The notes: generated from the letters alone by a model not told the origin. A DNA stretch of 64,000 nucleotides from Oceanobacillus sp. CFH 90083 (GCF_009389585.1 NZ_VIYG01000006.1:1-64000), one strand, 5' to 3'; counted from the first letter of the stretch, positions 36,033 through 44,666 are shown. Made by a program: numbers and translations.

Positions 36033-36737
36033 ATGCAAATATATTGGACTAAAATAAATAAGATTATTGAAGAAATGCCGGACGTTAAAACATACCTGCT
36101 CGACTGTCCGGAAGACTTTACATGGGAAGAAGGAGCCCACACCCACTTCGCATTGGAAGGCTTTAATTTCGGTGATAAACCGAATCGCAGCCTGATTCGT
36201 CATATGTCGATCTCCACTTTACCACATGAAAATTCAATCGGTATCACAACGCGCATCAAAGAGGAATGCTCGGAGTTTAAAACGATTTTAAGAAATTTGG
36301 AAGTCGGTAATGAAGTTGCTATATTTAAAACGCATTCGAATGTACCGCTTAAAAGAGAAGGGAAAAATGTTTACCTGCTGTCATCCGGCGTTGGCCTGGC
36401 AACCTTCAGACCGCTTATACTTGATTATTTTGAACGTACTGATAATGTTAGTCACATGCATTCCCTGAACATCGATTCATCAAGAGATTTCTTATTCCCT
36501 GATATATTCGAATCCGTACCTGACAAGAAGTTCACGTCACAGTTCGTTGATAACCGTAAAGACTATTATGAGGAAGTGAAAAATCTGGCTGCAGACAAGG
36601 ATGGGCTCTTCTATGTTGTCGGCAGTGATGAATTTCTCGTGCAGAACATTGAAGTATTGCGTGAGCAGGGGATCAAGCCGGAACAGATTAAGCTCGACAA
36701 GCATGAACAACAGCTGTCTGAGTTCTTGTCCATGTAA
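36033..36737 (+). CDS. FAD-binding ferredoxin reductase-like protein, probably iron-regulated
   Basis: A 234-residue protein of the ferredoxin-NADP reductase fold without an iron-sulfur domain: FAD-binding half with RHMSISTLPHENSIGITTRI, then NAD-binding half with VYLLSSGVGLATFRPLIL and DGLFYVVGSDEFLVQNIEVL. Length is close to minimal FNR-like reductases. The Fur box upstream suggests a job in iron metabolism, for example reducing ferric siderophores or supplying electrons to a haem oxygenase; this is inference. GGAG precedes the ATG. It is monocistronic. Confidence 0.8.
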   Translation: MQIYWTKINKIIEEMPDVKTYLLDCPEDFTWEEGAHTHFALEGFNFGDKPNRSLIRHMSISTLPHENSIGITTRIKEECSEFKTILRNLEVGNEVAIFKTHSNVPLKREGKNVYLLSSGVGLATFRPLILDYFERTDNVSHMHSLNIDSSRDFLFPDIFESVPDKKFTSQFVDNRKDYYEEVKNLAADKDGLFYVVGSDEFLVQNIEVLREQGIKPEQIKLDKHEQQLSEFLSM

Positions 36738-36822
36738 GTAAGACCGCCTGTTCTCTTGGTAAATTTGAAATAGATTTTCATGAGTTGGAGACCTGATTTC
36801 GTTTCATAAGAGCAAGGGACAG

Positions 36823-36850
36823 CTGCACAACCAGATAACTGATTGTGCAG
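36823..36850. terminator. Hairpin between convergent reductase and RidA genes
   Basis: CTGCACAA (36823-36830) pairs with TTGTGCAG (36843-36850). The T tract is poor, so terminator function is tentative. Confidence 0.4.
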
Positions 36851-36874
36851 TTGCCCCTTCATACATATACAGTA

Positions 36875-37267
36875 TTAAACTTCGGCACACCAAAGTTCGA
36901 TTTCAATTTTTAACTCAGGCCATCCTAATGCAGAAATATAAGCAACGGTCATAGATGGGTAAGCCGTTCCGAATAACTTATCCCATTGAGAATATAGATG
37001 ATCCCAATCTATTTCTTCTGTTGCCCATATATTTACCTTTATCACATTTTCTTCTGCCAAACCTTCTGATTCAAGCACCTTTTTTATATTTGCAAAGGTA
37101 TTGGTTACCTGGTCATTTAAATTGGCAGGGATATTACCGTCCATATCCGTTCCCACTTGACCTGATGTTACCACTAATTCTGCACCTTTTGGCACTCTAG
37201 TGACATGGCTGTAGTTGCCTACCGGCTCTGGCATAAACTCTGGGTTTTTTCTAGTAATTTTTTGCAT
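36875..37267 (-). CDS. RidA family protein (YjgF/UK114)
   Basis: A 130-residue RidA-like protein. RidA proteins hydrolyse reactive enamine/imine intermediates such as 2-aminoacrylate. The sequence has the NYSHVTRVPKGAELVVTSGQ core, VTNTFANIKKVLESEGL and YPSMTVAYISAL; the usual catalytic Arg of RidA in 'R..' before the C-terminal strand is not obvious (TVAYISALGWPELKIEIE), so it may belong to a non-archetypal Rid subgroup. Single gene on the minus strand. Confidence 0.85.
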   Translation of the reverse strand: MQKITRKNPEFMPEPVGNYSHVTRVPKGAELVVTSGQVGTDMDGNIPANLNDQVTNTFANIKKVLESEGLAEENVIKVNIWATEEIDWDHLYSQWDKLFGTAYPSMTVAYISALGWPELKIEIELWCAEV

Positions 37268-37343
37268 TTTATTCCCTCACTTATAAAAATTTTTCTGCGT
37301 ATTCTCCTTCAGAATGAGACAGACTTCACCAATTTCTGGAAAT

Positions 37344-37409
37344 CTAAAAGAAAACAGCAGTAGAGTATCCATAGCCCATAGATAAAAACATCAATATTTT
37401 TTTCTTCAT
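37344..37409 (-). CDS. Short ORF of 21 codons with a good ribosome binding site (doubtful)
   Basis: AAAGGAGT lies nine bases before ATG 37409 and encodes MKKKILMFLSMGYGYSTAVFF before a TAG. It may be a gene remnant or a small membrane peptide upstream of the ridA-like gene. The remainder of the 37268-37820 gap shows nothing else but the MarR promoter region. Confidence 0.25.
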   Translation of the reverse strand: MKKKILMFLSMGYGYSTAVFF

Positions 37410-37747
37410 GACTTGAACACTCCTTTTCTTTATAGCGTGAGAAATGCATTCTCCTGTATGTGGAATTTATATTTAGTGATAATTTGTTAAACTATAATAG
37501 AAATTCTACCAGAGCTTTTAATCTGAGTCCAATAAGTGTAACAACAATTGATTCGAGACTGGAAATTCCAAGAAATTTCTAAGAAGTTATCGTTCCTTTT
37601 TTGTAGAATTTATTCAGAACAATTCAGACACGGTTTTAAATACAATGTTTCTGGAGAGGATAATGTATTTGTCAGATTGCTTCTGGGATTTTCAAGAGGT
37701 TCTTTGCTTCTTTTGGAGATGTGATTTAATTTCAAATAATTCACTAT

Positions 37748-37766
37748 TTAACTATTTGATAGTTAA
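37748..37766 (+). promoter_or_regulatory. MarR-type operator TTAACTATTTGATAGTTAA
   Basis: A perfect 7-5-7 palindrome 54 bases upstream of the marR start, echoed by a longer dyad with the same TTAACT/AGTTAA half-sites before the MFS remnant (38287-38317). Confidence 0.7.
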
Positions 37767-37820
37767 TCATTTCCTATTATAATAAATGCATTCACTGGTT
37801 GTAAAGGAGATGAATAACAT

Positions 37821-38249
37821 ATGGCAAATCCGCTCGATAATCCGGATATCGAGATAGAACTCTTTCTTACCTTACATCAGAAAACAAATAAATTAACAAG
37901 AATATTGGATTCCAGAATCAAAGTATTTGATTTAAATTTAGGCCGTCTATGTTTATTATATATGCTCGAAGAAAGAAATTATGAAGCATTGCCTTCAGAG
38001 TTGAGTGATGAATTGACTGTTACCCGATCGAATATTAGCGGTTTATTGCGTGCATTAGAGAAATTGCATTATATTAAAAGAGCTTTTGATGAGAATGATC
38101 GCAGAAGAATTAAAGTGACCATGACAGAAGAGGGGAAAAAGATTCTGGCAAAAGCATGGCCAATTTATGAGGAAGTAGTAAAAGATTTATTCAGTGACTT
38201 AAATAATGATGAGAAGGCGAAGTTATTAGCTGTGATGGCACGCCTATAG
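37821..38249 (+). CDS. MarR family transcriptional regulator
   Basis: A 142-residue winged-helix protein: LPSELSDELTVTRSNISGLL (recognition helix), RALEKLHYIKRAFDENDRRR (wing) and IKVTMTEEGKKILAKA. Start follows AAAGGAGATG. It controls itself and the MFS gene downstream, judging from shared palindromes at both promoters. The target exporter is broken in this strain, so the regulator may be an orphan. Ligand unknown. Confidence 0.9.
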   Translation: MANPLDNPDIEIELFLTLHQKTNKLTRILDSRIKVFDLNLGRLCLLYMLEERNYEALPSELSDELTVTRSNISGLLRALEKLHYIKRAFDENDRRRIKVTMTEEGKKILAKAWPIYEEVVKDLFSDLNNDEKAKLLAVMARL

Positions 38250-38286
38250 TCCCTATTTGAAAGAATAGGGTTTCATTTTTGACAAC

Positions 38287-38317
38287 AGTTAATCAGTTAA
38301 CTATTAACCGATTAACT
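38287..38317 (+). promoter_or_regulatory. MarR-type operator upstream of the MFS remnant
   Basis: A 31-base dyad built from AGTTAATC, GTTAACTATTAAC and GATTAACT, sharing half-sites with the marR operator at 37748-37766. Confidence 0.6.
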
Positions 38318-38337
38318 AATAGTAGGGGTGATTAAAA

Positions 38338-38764
38338 ATGAAAAAAATGATTTCTGTTTTATGTGTATTATCGTTCCTGGTTGGTTTTGATCTGATTGTT
38401 ACCGTGCCTACGTTACCAGCAATAAGTGAGAGTTTGAATATAAACATGGAAATCAGCGGCATATTATTTACCTCTTATGCGCTGCCATATGCTTTATTTG
38501 GATTGATTACCGGAAGTGTATCGGATTGGATCGGGAAAGAGAAGATATTGTTAGTCGGGATTGCTATCTTTTCAGTGGCAACCTTTGTTACCGGGCTGGC
38601 CAATTCCCTACTTATGCTGATTGGATTCCGTATTTTAGCTGGATTAGGAGCTGCACTTATTCAGCCTACTGTCTATTCAATTGTAGGGGAAGTGATTGCC
38701 TAACAGTTCAGCCATGTATTTTGGGGCAACTGTATTAAGGATGATCAGTATTACGCTTCCATAA
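38338..38764 (+). pseudogene. Truncated MFS drug transporter gene
   Basis: The first 121 codons are a normal MFS N-terminus: VPTLPAISESLNINMEISGI, YALPYALFGLITGSVSDWIG and GFRILAGLGAALIQPT (motif A/C region), four membrane segments, then TAA at 38701-38703. One base out of frame a short tail YSSAMYFGATVLRMISITLP ends at 38762-38764. The other eight segments are missing, so an internal deletion has destroyed the gene. The MarR gene and operator upstream are intact. Confidence 0.75.
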
Positions 38765-38786
38765 CAGGAAAAATCCCCTTAAAAAC

Positions 38787-38822
38787 ATGACAAGTGTCAT
38801 ATCAAATCACTGACAACTGCAT
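38787..38822 (+). promoter_or_regulatory. Probable DesR operators in the des promoter
   Basis: ATGACAAGTGTCAT (38787-38800) is a perfect ATGACA/TGTCAT palindrome and a weaker copy TGACAACTGCAT follows at 38811-38822. Tandem sites upstream of des are known for DesR-phosphate activation. Confidence 0.6.
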
Positions 38823-38888
38823 CTAACATTTCATCGTCCGATTCTTTATACTAAAAACAACGTAAGTTTTTAGAGGGCGGGGATATTA

Positions 38889-39941
38889 GTGAGCAAACAA
38901 AAGCAAGCACAGCTTAGAAAAGACGTTATGCCATTTGCAAAATCAAAAACGAAGACGAGTATTGTTCAAATTTTAAATACGATTCCTCCATTTTTTATCT
39001 TGTGGTTCTTAGCTTATCAGAGTTTAGCTGTTTCCATCTGGTTGAGTATATTATGTAGTATTGCTGCCGCGGGCTTCATGGTTCGGACGTTTATTATCTT
39101 TCATGATTGCGCACACCAATCTTTCTTCAAAAATCCGAAATTAAATAGAATACTTGGCACTATTACAGGTGTGATTACCCATTTTCCTTTTGAAAAGTGG
39201 AAAAGAGAGCATGCGATTCATCATGCGACAAGTGGAAATTTAGATCAACGGGGTACAGGTGATATCTGGATTATGACCGTTGATGAGTATGAGCAGGCAA
39301 CAAAATGGGAAAGACTGCAATATCGTTTATATCGCAATCCAATCATCCTGTTTGGCTTAGGGCCATTTTCTCTATTTCTCTATAGTAATCGTATCAATCG
39401 TAAAGATGCGAGAAAAAAAGAACGAAGGAATACCTATATTATTAATATGGCATTGATTGTAAGCTATTGTCTGATCGGCTTTTTGCTTGGCTGGCAAGCA
39501 CTTGTATTCGTCCAGCTGCCGATTGCTTATATCGCTGGTGTGTTAGGCATTTGGTTATTCTATGTCCAGCACCAGTTCGAGGATTCTTATTTTGAGAATG
39601 AGTCAGAATGGGATTATGTGAAGGCAGCAGTAGATGGAAGCTCTTATTATAAGCTGCCTAAATGGTTAGAATGGATGACGGGGAGTATTGGTTATCACCA
39701 TGTGCATCATTTAGCACCAAAAGTTCCTAATTACCACTTGGAGCAGGCACACCGTGAAACACCGCCATTGCATCAGGCGACCACGATTACATTAAAAACG
39801 AGTTTGAAATCAATCAGGTTTCGTCTCTATGATGAAGAACAGAAAACATTTATCAGCTTCCGGGAAATGAAGCACCGTTTACATCAAACAAAAGATCAAA
39901 GGATAACGGCAGCGAAGTCAACTTCTACGATCCGATCATAG
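38889..39941 (+). CDS. des: Membrane fatty acid desaturase (Des type)
   Basis: A 350-residue acyl-lipid desaturase that introduces a double bond into membrane phospholipid chains in the cold. Three His boxes bind the di-iron centre: FHDCAHQSFF (about 71-80), REHAIHHATSGN (about 107-118) and GYHHVHHLAPKVPNYHLEQA (about 268). Four membrane segments alternate with these boxes. GTG start follows GAGGGCGGGG. Directly upstream of desK-desR, as in Bacillus, so the order supports the call. Confidence 0.92.
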   Translation: MSKQKQAQLRKDVMPFAKSKTKTSIVQILNTIPPFFILWFLAYQSLAVSIWLSILCSIAAAGFMVRTFIIFHDCAHQSFFKNPKLNRILGTITGVITHFPFEKWKREHAIHHATSGNLDQRGTGDIWIMTVDEYEQATKWERLQYRLYRNPIILFGLGPFSLFLYSNRINRKDARKKERRNTYIINMALIVSYCLIGFLLGWQALVFVQLPIAYIAGVLGIWLFYVQHQFEDSYFENESEWDYVKAAVDGSSYYKLPKWLEWMTGSIGYHHVHHLAPKVPNYHLEQAHRETPPLHQATTITLKTSLKSIRFRLYDEEQKTFISFREMKHRLHQTKDQRITAAKSTSTIRS

Positions 39942-39954
39942 CTGATTACACATC

Positions 39955-39986
39955 ACCCCCCCTGCATCATTAAGGGGGGTTCTTTT
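39955..39986 (+). terminator. Terminator after des
   Basis: Seven C residues (39956-39962) face six G residues (39974-39979) across TGCATCATTAA, followed by TTCTTTT. desK may be reached by read-through or by its own promoter near 40000. Confidence 0.75.
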
Positions 39987-40046
39987 ATCTGGAAAAGAGA
40001 TATATCTGATACAATAGCATCATGAAGGAATTTAGGAGGTAAAATT

Positions 40047-41171
40047 GTGCGTCAATGGTATCATATCTTTCCAAAGAATACAGGGTTAAGCTTATATATT
40101 TGGGTTATTTTTTGTGTATTGCCGTTTTACTTCATTTTTCGTTCTACTTCGATTTGGGAGATCAGTGTAGGCGTGTCAGTAACGTTACTTTTCTTTGCGG
40201 TTTACTGGTTTACCTTCAATTCCCGTGAAGCGCTTATGTATATCGGGCTAACGATGGAATTTATTATTAATATTGTAATGACGATTTTATATGGATACGT
40301 TTATTTTGCTTTATTTACTGCATTTTTTGTTGGTAATATTCGCCGTAAATCTGGATTTATTGCGATGTATGTGATCCACATGGTGGTGATCGTAGGAGCC
40401 GTCACAGCGGGTTTTTTCTTTAATTATTCCCTGTTTTTGAATCAATTGCCGTTCTTGATTGTGACTGTGTTAGCGGTTATTTTGATACCTATCAATCGTT
40501 ATAACCGTCTGAAGCAGGAAGAATTAGAAGAACAATTAGAAGATGCCAACCGTAAAATTGCTGAGCTTGCTATTGTAGACGAAAGGCATCGGATAGCCCG
40601 TGATTTACATGATACATTAGGACAGAAGCTATCGATGATTGGTCTGAAAAGTGAACTCGCTGCGAAGTTATTGGAGAAAGATCCTGTAAGAGCGAAGAAA
40701 GAGCTGCAGGATGTGCAGAATACGGCCAGGCATGCATTAAAAGAAGTCCGGGAAATGGTATCGGATATGAAAAATATCCGTTTGACGGAAGAGCTTGCAC
40801 ATGCTGAACAGTTAATGGAAGTCGCACAAATTAAGCATAAAATTGTCGTGCAGATGGATCAGTCATCTTTACCATTATTAATGGAAAGTGTATTAAGTAT
40901 GTGTTTGAAGGAAGCGATCACGAACGTCGTCAAGCATAGCCAGGCAAATTACTGTTCTGTGGCGTTTTCAGAAACAAAAGAAGAAGTCAGGCTGCAGATA
41001 GAAGATGATGGCGTAGGGAAGCATAGTGTTCCTGAATTTGGAAATGGTCTTCAGGGAATGCGGGAACGTCTTTCCTTTATTAATGGGACATTAGCGGTTT
41101 CTGCCCATGCTAAGGGTTTTAAAGTAGATATGACAGTGCCAAAGGTTCTAAGGCAGATGGAGGAGGTTTAA
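40047..41171 (+). CDS. desK: Cold-sensing histidine kinase DesK
   Basis: A 374-residue sensor kinase with four to five N-terminal membrane segments (residues 15-150), a two-helix DHp linker (EEQLEDANRKIAELAIVDER), the phosphorylated His188 in HRIARDLHDTLGQKLSMIGL and a HATPase domain (CLKEAITNVVKHSQANYC, QIEDDGVGKH, GNGLQGMRERL). This is the HPK7/HisKA_3 type and matches DesK in size and His position. Membrane thickness changes switch it to kinase activity. GTG start follows TTAGGAGGT. Confidence 0.92.
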   Translation: MRQWYHIFPKNTGLSLYIWVIFCVLPFYFIFRSTSIWEISVGVSVTLLFFAVYWFTFNSREALMYIGLTMEFIINIVMTILYGYVYFALFTAFFVGNIRRKSGFIAMYVIHMVVIVGAVTAGFFFNYSLFLNQLPFLIVTVLAVILIPINRYNRLKQEELEEQLEDANRKIAELAIVDERHRIARDLHDTLGQKLSMIGLKSELAAKLLEKDPVRAKKELQDVQNTARHALKEVREMVSDMKNIRLTEELAHAEQLMEVAQIKHKIVVQMDQSSLPLLMESVLSMCLKEAITNVVKHSQANYCSVAFSETKEEVRLQIEDDGVGKHSVPEFGNGLQGMRERLSFINGTLAVSAHAKGFKVDMTVPKVLRQMEEV

Positions 41172-41174
41172 AAT

Positions 41175-41774
41175 TTGATTCGGATCGTAATTGCAGAGGA
41201 TCAGCAGTTATTGTTAGGAGCATTAGGTGCGCTCTTGGATTTAGAGGAAGATATGACAGTAGTAGGTAAAGCAGGTAACGGAGAAGAGCTGTTGGCATTA
41301 GTCAAACAAGAGCAGCCGGATATTTGCTTAATGGATATAGAGATGCCAGTCATGACAGGGCTGGATGCTGCAGAATATTTAAGAAATAATGCTTGTAAAG
41401 TTATTATTCTGACTACGTTTGCAAGACCTGGCTATTTCGAACGTGCCAGAAAAGCGGAAGTCGATGGTTACTTGTTAAAGGATAGTCCCAGCGAGGATTT
41501 AGTCCACTCCATTCGTCAGATTATGAAAGGGAAGCGGATGTATTCTCCAGAGTTAATTGACCTTGTCTTTGCGGAAGAAAATCCTCTGACCAAACGGGAA
41601 ATAGAGATATTGCAATTATTAACAAAAGGGGAAACAACCAAGGCGATTGCGAAAGCATTGTACTTATCGAATGGCACTGTTCGAAATTATATTTCGGTTA
41701 TCCTGGATAAATTAGATGTGAGTAACCGTATCGAGGCTGTAGCGAAAGTGAATGAAAAAGGCTGGTTAAAATAA
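41175..41774 (+). CDS. desR: Response regulator DesR
   Basis: A 199-residue NarL/FixJ regulator. The receiver has Asp9/Asp54 (IRIVIAEDQQ, CLMDIEMPVM) and Lys near 102 (GYLLKDSPS); the C-terminal HTH reads LTKREIEILQLLTKGETTKA and LYLSNGTVRNYISVILDKLD. Phosphorylated DesR activates des. TTG start three bases after desK, with GGAGGAGG inside the end of desK, so the pair is coupled. Confidence 0.92.
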   Translation: MIRIVIAEDQQLLLGALGALLDLEEDMTVVGKAGNGEELLALVKQEQPDICLMDIEMPVMTGLDAAEYLRNNACKVIILTTFARPGYFERARKAEVDGYLLKDSPSEDLVHSIRQIMKGKRMYSPELIDLVFAEENPLTKREIEILQLLTKGETTKAIAKALYLSNGTVRNYISVILDKLDVSNRIEAVAKVNEKGWLK

Positions 41775-41784
41775 CAGCCTTTAA
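41757..41784 (+). terminator. Terminator overlapping the end of desR
   Basis: AAAGGCTG (41757-41764) pairs with CAGCCTTT (41775-41782). The stem covers the stop codon. Confidence 0.5.
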
Positions 41785-41810
41785 TTGCTTGATGTTGCTT
41801 AATTTTTTTC

Positions 41811-41839
41811 TTGCGAATGATGGGAACGTGTGTTAGTAT
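41811..41839 (+). promoter_or_regulatory. Promoter of the leader peptide/efflux transcript
   Basis: TTGCGA (41811-41816), a 17-base spacer and TAGTAT (41834-41839). Transcription would begin near 41846, leaving a leader of about 220 bases before the efflux gene. Confidence 0.65.
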
Positions 41840-41871
41840 TAGTTTACTTAAAAGGAACGGAGGGTTTTAAA

Positions 41872-41901
41872 ATGGCGTTAATTCCGAATAGCTTTTGTTA
41901 A
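41872..41901 (+). CDS. Nine-codon leader peptide upstream of the DHA2 efflux gene
   Basis: ATG 41872 has an ideal ribosome binding site, GGAGGG (41859-41864), seven bases upstream, and encodes MALIPNSFC followed by TAA. It is far stronger as a start than expected by chance and is followed by a terminator before the efflux gene. Short peptides in this place usually sense ribosome-targeting drugs: stalling alters the folding of the RNA behind them. No homologous peptide is recalled. Confidence 0.55.
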   Translation: MALIPNSFC

Positions 41902-41966
41902 CTGAATAACAGATTACTTGTGTAGCAAAAACGGGATTTGTCTGCCTTTTTTAAAATAATAATTGA

Positions 41967-41997
41967 GATGGGAGAGAAAATCAGCTCTCTTTTTTTA
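41967..41997 (+). terminator. Probable attenuator terminator in the efflux leader
   Basis: GAGAG (41972-41976) pairs with CTCTC (41985-41989) over AAAATCAG, followed by TCTTTTTTTA-type poly-T. It lies 66 bases after the leader peptide and 70 bases before the efflux start, so it can cut transcription unless an alternative fold forms. Confidence 0.6.
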
Positions 41998-42066
41998 TTG
42001 GGCAAAAATGTAAAAAAATGATAATGCTGCAATCTTATTGCTTTTAAACGGAAAGGAGCTTCGTCA

Positions 42067-43557
42067 ATGACGGAACAGAATACAACGAAATATGAATACC
42101 TGGCAGAGGACCCGAATTTTAAGGTTATGCCAATTATGCTATCACTAATCATTGGTGCTTTTTTTGCTATTTTAAATGAAACGCTGTTAAATATTGCTTT
42201 AACTACATTAATGGGAGAATTCAATGTTACCCTTCCAACCGTTCAATGGATGGCAACAGGTTTTATGTTAGTCATGGGGGTCATTATTCCTGCCTCAGCT
42301 GTGCTTCTGCAATGGTTTACTACCAGACAGCTGTTTTTAGGAACGATGATTATATTTACAATTGGAACAATCGTCTGCGCCATGGCGCCAACTTTCCCTA
42401 TTTTATTAATCGGAAGGTTTATTCAGGCAGCTGGAACCGGGTTATTAATGCCAGTTATTTTTAATGTATTTTTACTTATCTTTCCACCCCATAGGCGCGG
42501 AAAGATTATGGGAATTGTCGGGCTTGTTATTATGTTTGCGCCGGCGATAGGACCGACACTTTCAGGTATTATTGTAGAATATTTAGGCTGGCGCTTTTTA
42601 TTTATCTGCGTGATTCCATTCGCTCTTTTTTCTATCGCATTTGCGTATAAATATTTACTAAATGTATCGGAAATTACAAAGCCGAAAGTGGATATCTTAT
42701 CGCTTATTTATTCAACGATTGGTTTTGGTTCGCTTGTTTACGGGTTTAGTTCAGCAGGAGAAGAGCAAGCAGGATTCCTGAGCCCTGATGTGTACAGCTT
42801 TATTATAGTTGGGGTTGCTGCTCTTATTTTGTTCTCTGTAAGACAATTGAAGCTGGATGATCCTGTTTTAGATCTGAGAGTTTTTAAGTATCCAATGTAT
42901 ACACACGGGGTGCTTATGTTTCTTATTATTATGATGACGATGTTTTCATCTGAAATCATTCTGCCTGTTTTTATGCAGGGGCCGTTGGCGTTATCTGCTG
43001 CAACTGCAGGTCTGCTTCTTTTACCTGGAAGTATTTTAAATGGAGCGATGTCACCGGTGATGGGACATCTTTTCGATAAGTTTGGCCCTAGAGTACTGAT
43101 GATTCCTGCTTCCATTGTGCTTAGCGGAACGATGTTTATGATGAGCCGGCTTCATGCAGATACACAACCGTGGGTGATCATTGTCGGCTATATCTTGTTA
43201 ATGCTTGCCGCTTCAGCGATTATTATGCCAGCAGAAACCAATGGGTTAAATCAGCTTCCGAAACGGTTGTATCCTCATGGAACGTCAATTATGACAACAT
43301 TGCAGCCGGTTGCCGGTGCTATGGGGGTGTCTGTATTCATTAGTATTTTGAATGCAAGGCAGCAGCATTATTTAAATCAATCAGCTACACCTGCAGACCC
43401 AGGGACAATAAATGAAGCAATGATTGCCGGCGTCGAGCTTGTGTACTTTATTGCCTTTGCGATTTCTGTCATTGCGGTTATCTTAGGATTTTTGGTCTAT
43501 CGTGCTACGCCAAAGGATCAGGAAGAAGAAGTTCAAAAGGTACCGGAAGACAGTTAA
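42067..43557 (+). CDS. MFS multidrug efflux transporter, DHA2 family (14 segments)
   Basis: A 496-residue exporter of the DHA2/QacA-EmrB type with about 14 membrane segments: LNETLLNIALTTLMGEFNVT, LPTVQWMATGFMLVMGVIIP, motif C in GLVIMFAPAIGPTLSGIIVE, and WRFLFICVIPFAL. AAAGGAGC precedes the ATG. It lies behind a leader with a nine-codon peptide and a terminator, so its expression is probably induced by translation inhibitors such as macrolides, lincosamides or chloramphenicol. Substrates are not determinable from the sequence. Confidence 0.9.
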   Translation: MTEQNTTKYEYLAEDPNFKVMPIMLSLIIGAFFAILNETLLNIALTTLMGEFNVTLPTVQWMATGFMLVMGVIIPASAVLLQWFTTRQLFLGTMIIFTIGTIVCAMAPTFPILLIGRFIQAAGTGLLMPVIFNVFLLIFPPHRRGKIMGIVGLVIMFAPAIGPTLSGIIVEYLGWRFLFICVIPFALFSIAFAYKYLLNVSEITKPKVDILSLIYSTIGFGSLVYGFSSAGEEQAGFLSPDVYSFIIVGVAALILFSVRQLKLDDPVLDLRVFKYPMYTHGVLMFLIIMMTMFSSEIILPVFMQGPLALSAATAGLLLLPGSILNGAMSPVMGHLFDKFGPRVLMIPASIVLSGTMFMMSRLHADTQPWVIIVGYILLMLAASAIIMPAETNGLNQLPKRLYPHGTSIMTTLQPVAGAMGVSVFISILNARQQHYLNQSATPADPGTINEAMIAGVELVYFIAFAISVIAVILGFLVYRATPKDQEEEVQKVPEDS

Positions 43558-43568
43558 TATCCCAATAT

Positions 43569-43613
43569 AACAGGCTTATTCCAGTATTCCGTACTTGTGA
43601 TAAGCCTGTTTTT
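43569..43613 (+). terminator. Terminator of the DHA2 efflux gene
   Basis: AACAGGCTTAT (43569-43579) pairs perfectly with ATAAGCCTGTT (43600-43610), followed by TTTG. Confidence 0.8.
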
Positions 43614-43637
43614 GTTTGTTATTTGCCCAATGAACCA

Positions 43638-43680
43638 AAAAATACCAAGTTACTCTATTCGGGAGTAGTTTGGTATTTTT
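43638..43680. terminator. Second hairpin serving the minus-strand LysR gene
   Basis: AAATACCAA and TTGGTATTT form the outer stem with an inner ACTC/GGAGT pair, T-rich on both sides. It stands at the end of the LysR gene. Confidence 0.6.
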
Positions 43681-43697
43681 GACTTACCAAGCTTTCT

Positions 43698-44564
43698 TTA
43701 AAAAACACCTTCCGCCACTTGAAGAAATTCCTTTACTGCCGGAGAAGCATTAGCAATGGAATGACAGGCTAGTGCTACTTCTCGGCTATTTTGAATGTTC
43801 AGCCTGCTGATTTTTATGTGCTGCTGTGTCTTTAAAAATAACTCTGGTCCAATAGTAACTCCAAGGCCTTCCTGTACCATGTTTGCAATGGTTGTACAAT
43901 CATGCACTTCAAATCGGACGGATGGCACCATTTGCGCTTCTGCAAATAATTCTTCTACATGGAATTGATACATCCCTGTCGGCATAATGAAAGCTTCTTC
44001 TGCTAAATCCTCCATATTCACTGTTTCTCTGGAGTGAAATGGATGCTCCGGATGATAAGCTACTACCATATTGTCTTTTATAAGCGGAACCAGATCAAAG
44101 TCTGGATTGGCATTTCCTTTCACCACAAATCCAATATCGATAATTCCGAATTCCAGCCATTCCATGATTTCTTCATAGGTTCCTTCGTAAAATTTAAATT
44201 CGATTTTAGGATGTTTCTTCTGGAACCTTGCAAGTAATTTCGGCAACAGACAGGAAGAAGCACTGGCAAAGGTTCCGATACGTATCATTCCAGTCTCTAA
44301 GTTGGTAGCTAATGCAATTTCCTGATGAATGCTATCCATTTGTTTCAGCACTTCTCTCATGTGTGGAAGAATTTTTTGTCCCACCTCTGTCAGCGCTATC
44401 CCTTTTTTGCGGTCACGAATCAACAGGGAAACATCTAATTCTGATTCTAAACTGGCTACAGCATGACTTACGGCAGATTGGGTCATATTTAATGCTTCAG
44501 CAGTTTTTGTAAAGCTTCCAAGCTCCACTACTTTTGCGATGATTTCAAATCGAACAATGCTCAT
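43698..44564 (-). CDS. LysR family transcriptional regulator
   Basis: A 288-residue LysR protein with the HTH in ELGSFTKTAEALNMTQSAVS (residues 13-32) and a normal effector domain. It is divergent from an MFS transporter gene with a 102-base gap, its likely target. GGAG precedes the ATG. Confidence 0.9.
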   Translation of the reverse strand: MSIVRFEIIAKVVELGSFTKTAEALNMTQSAVSHAVASLESELDVSLLIRDRKKGIALTEVGQKILPHMREVLKQMDSIHQEIALATNLETGMIRIGTFASASSCLLPKLLARFQKKHPKIEFKFYEGTYEEIMEWLEFGIIDIGFVVKGNANPDFDLVPLIKDNMVVAYHPEHPFHSRETVNMEDLAEEAFIMPTGMYQFHVEELFAEAQMVPSVRFEVHDCTTIANMVQEGLGVTIGPELFLKTQQHIKISRLNIQNSREVALACHSIANASPAVKEFLQVAEGVF

Positions 44565-44666
44565 GAGTTATTACTCATCTCCTTTATTAAAAACATCAAT
44601 TTTACTTATGTTAACACGGGTCTTAAAATAAAATCAACGCTTAAAATTAGAAGGAGATATGTAAAA

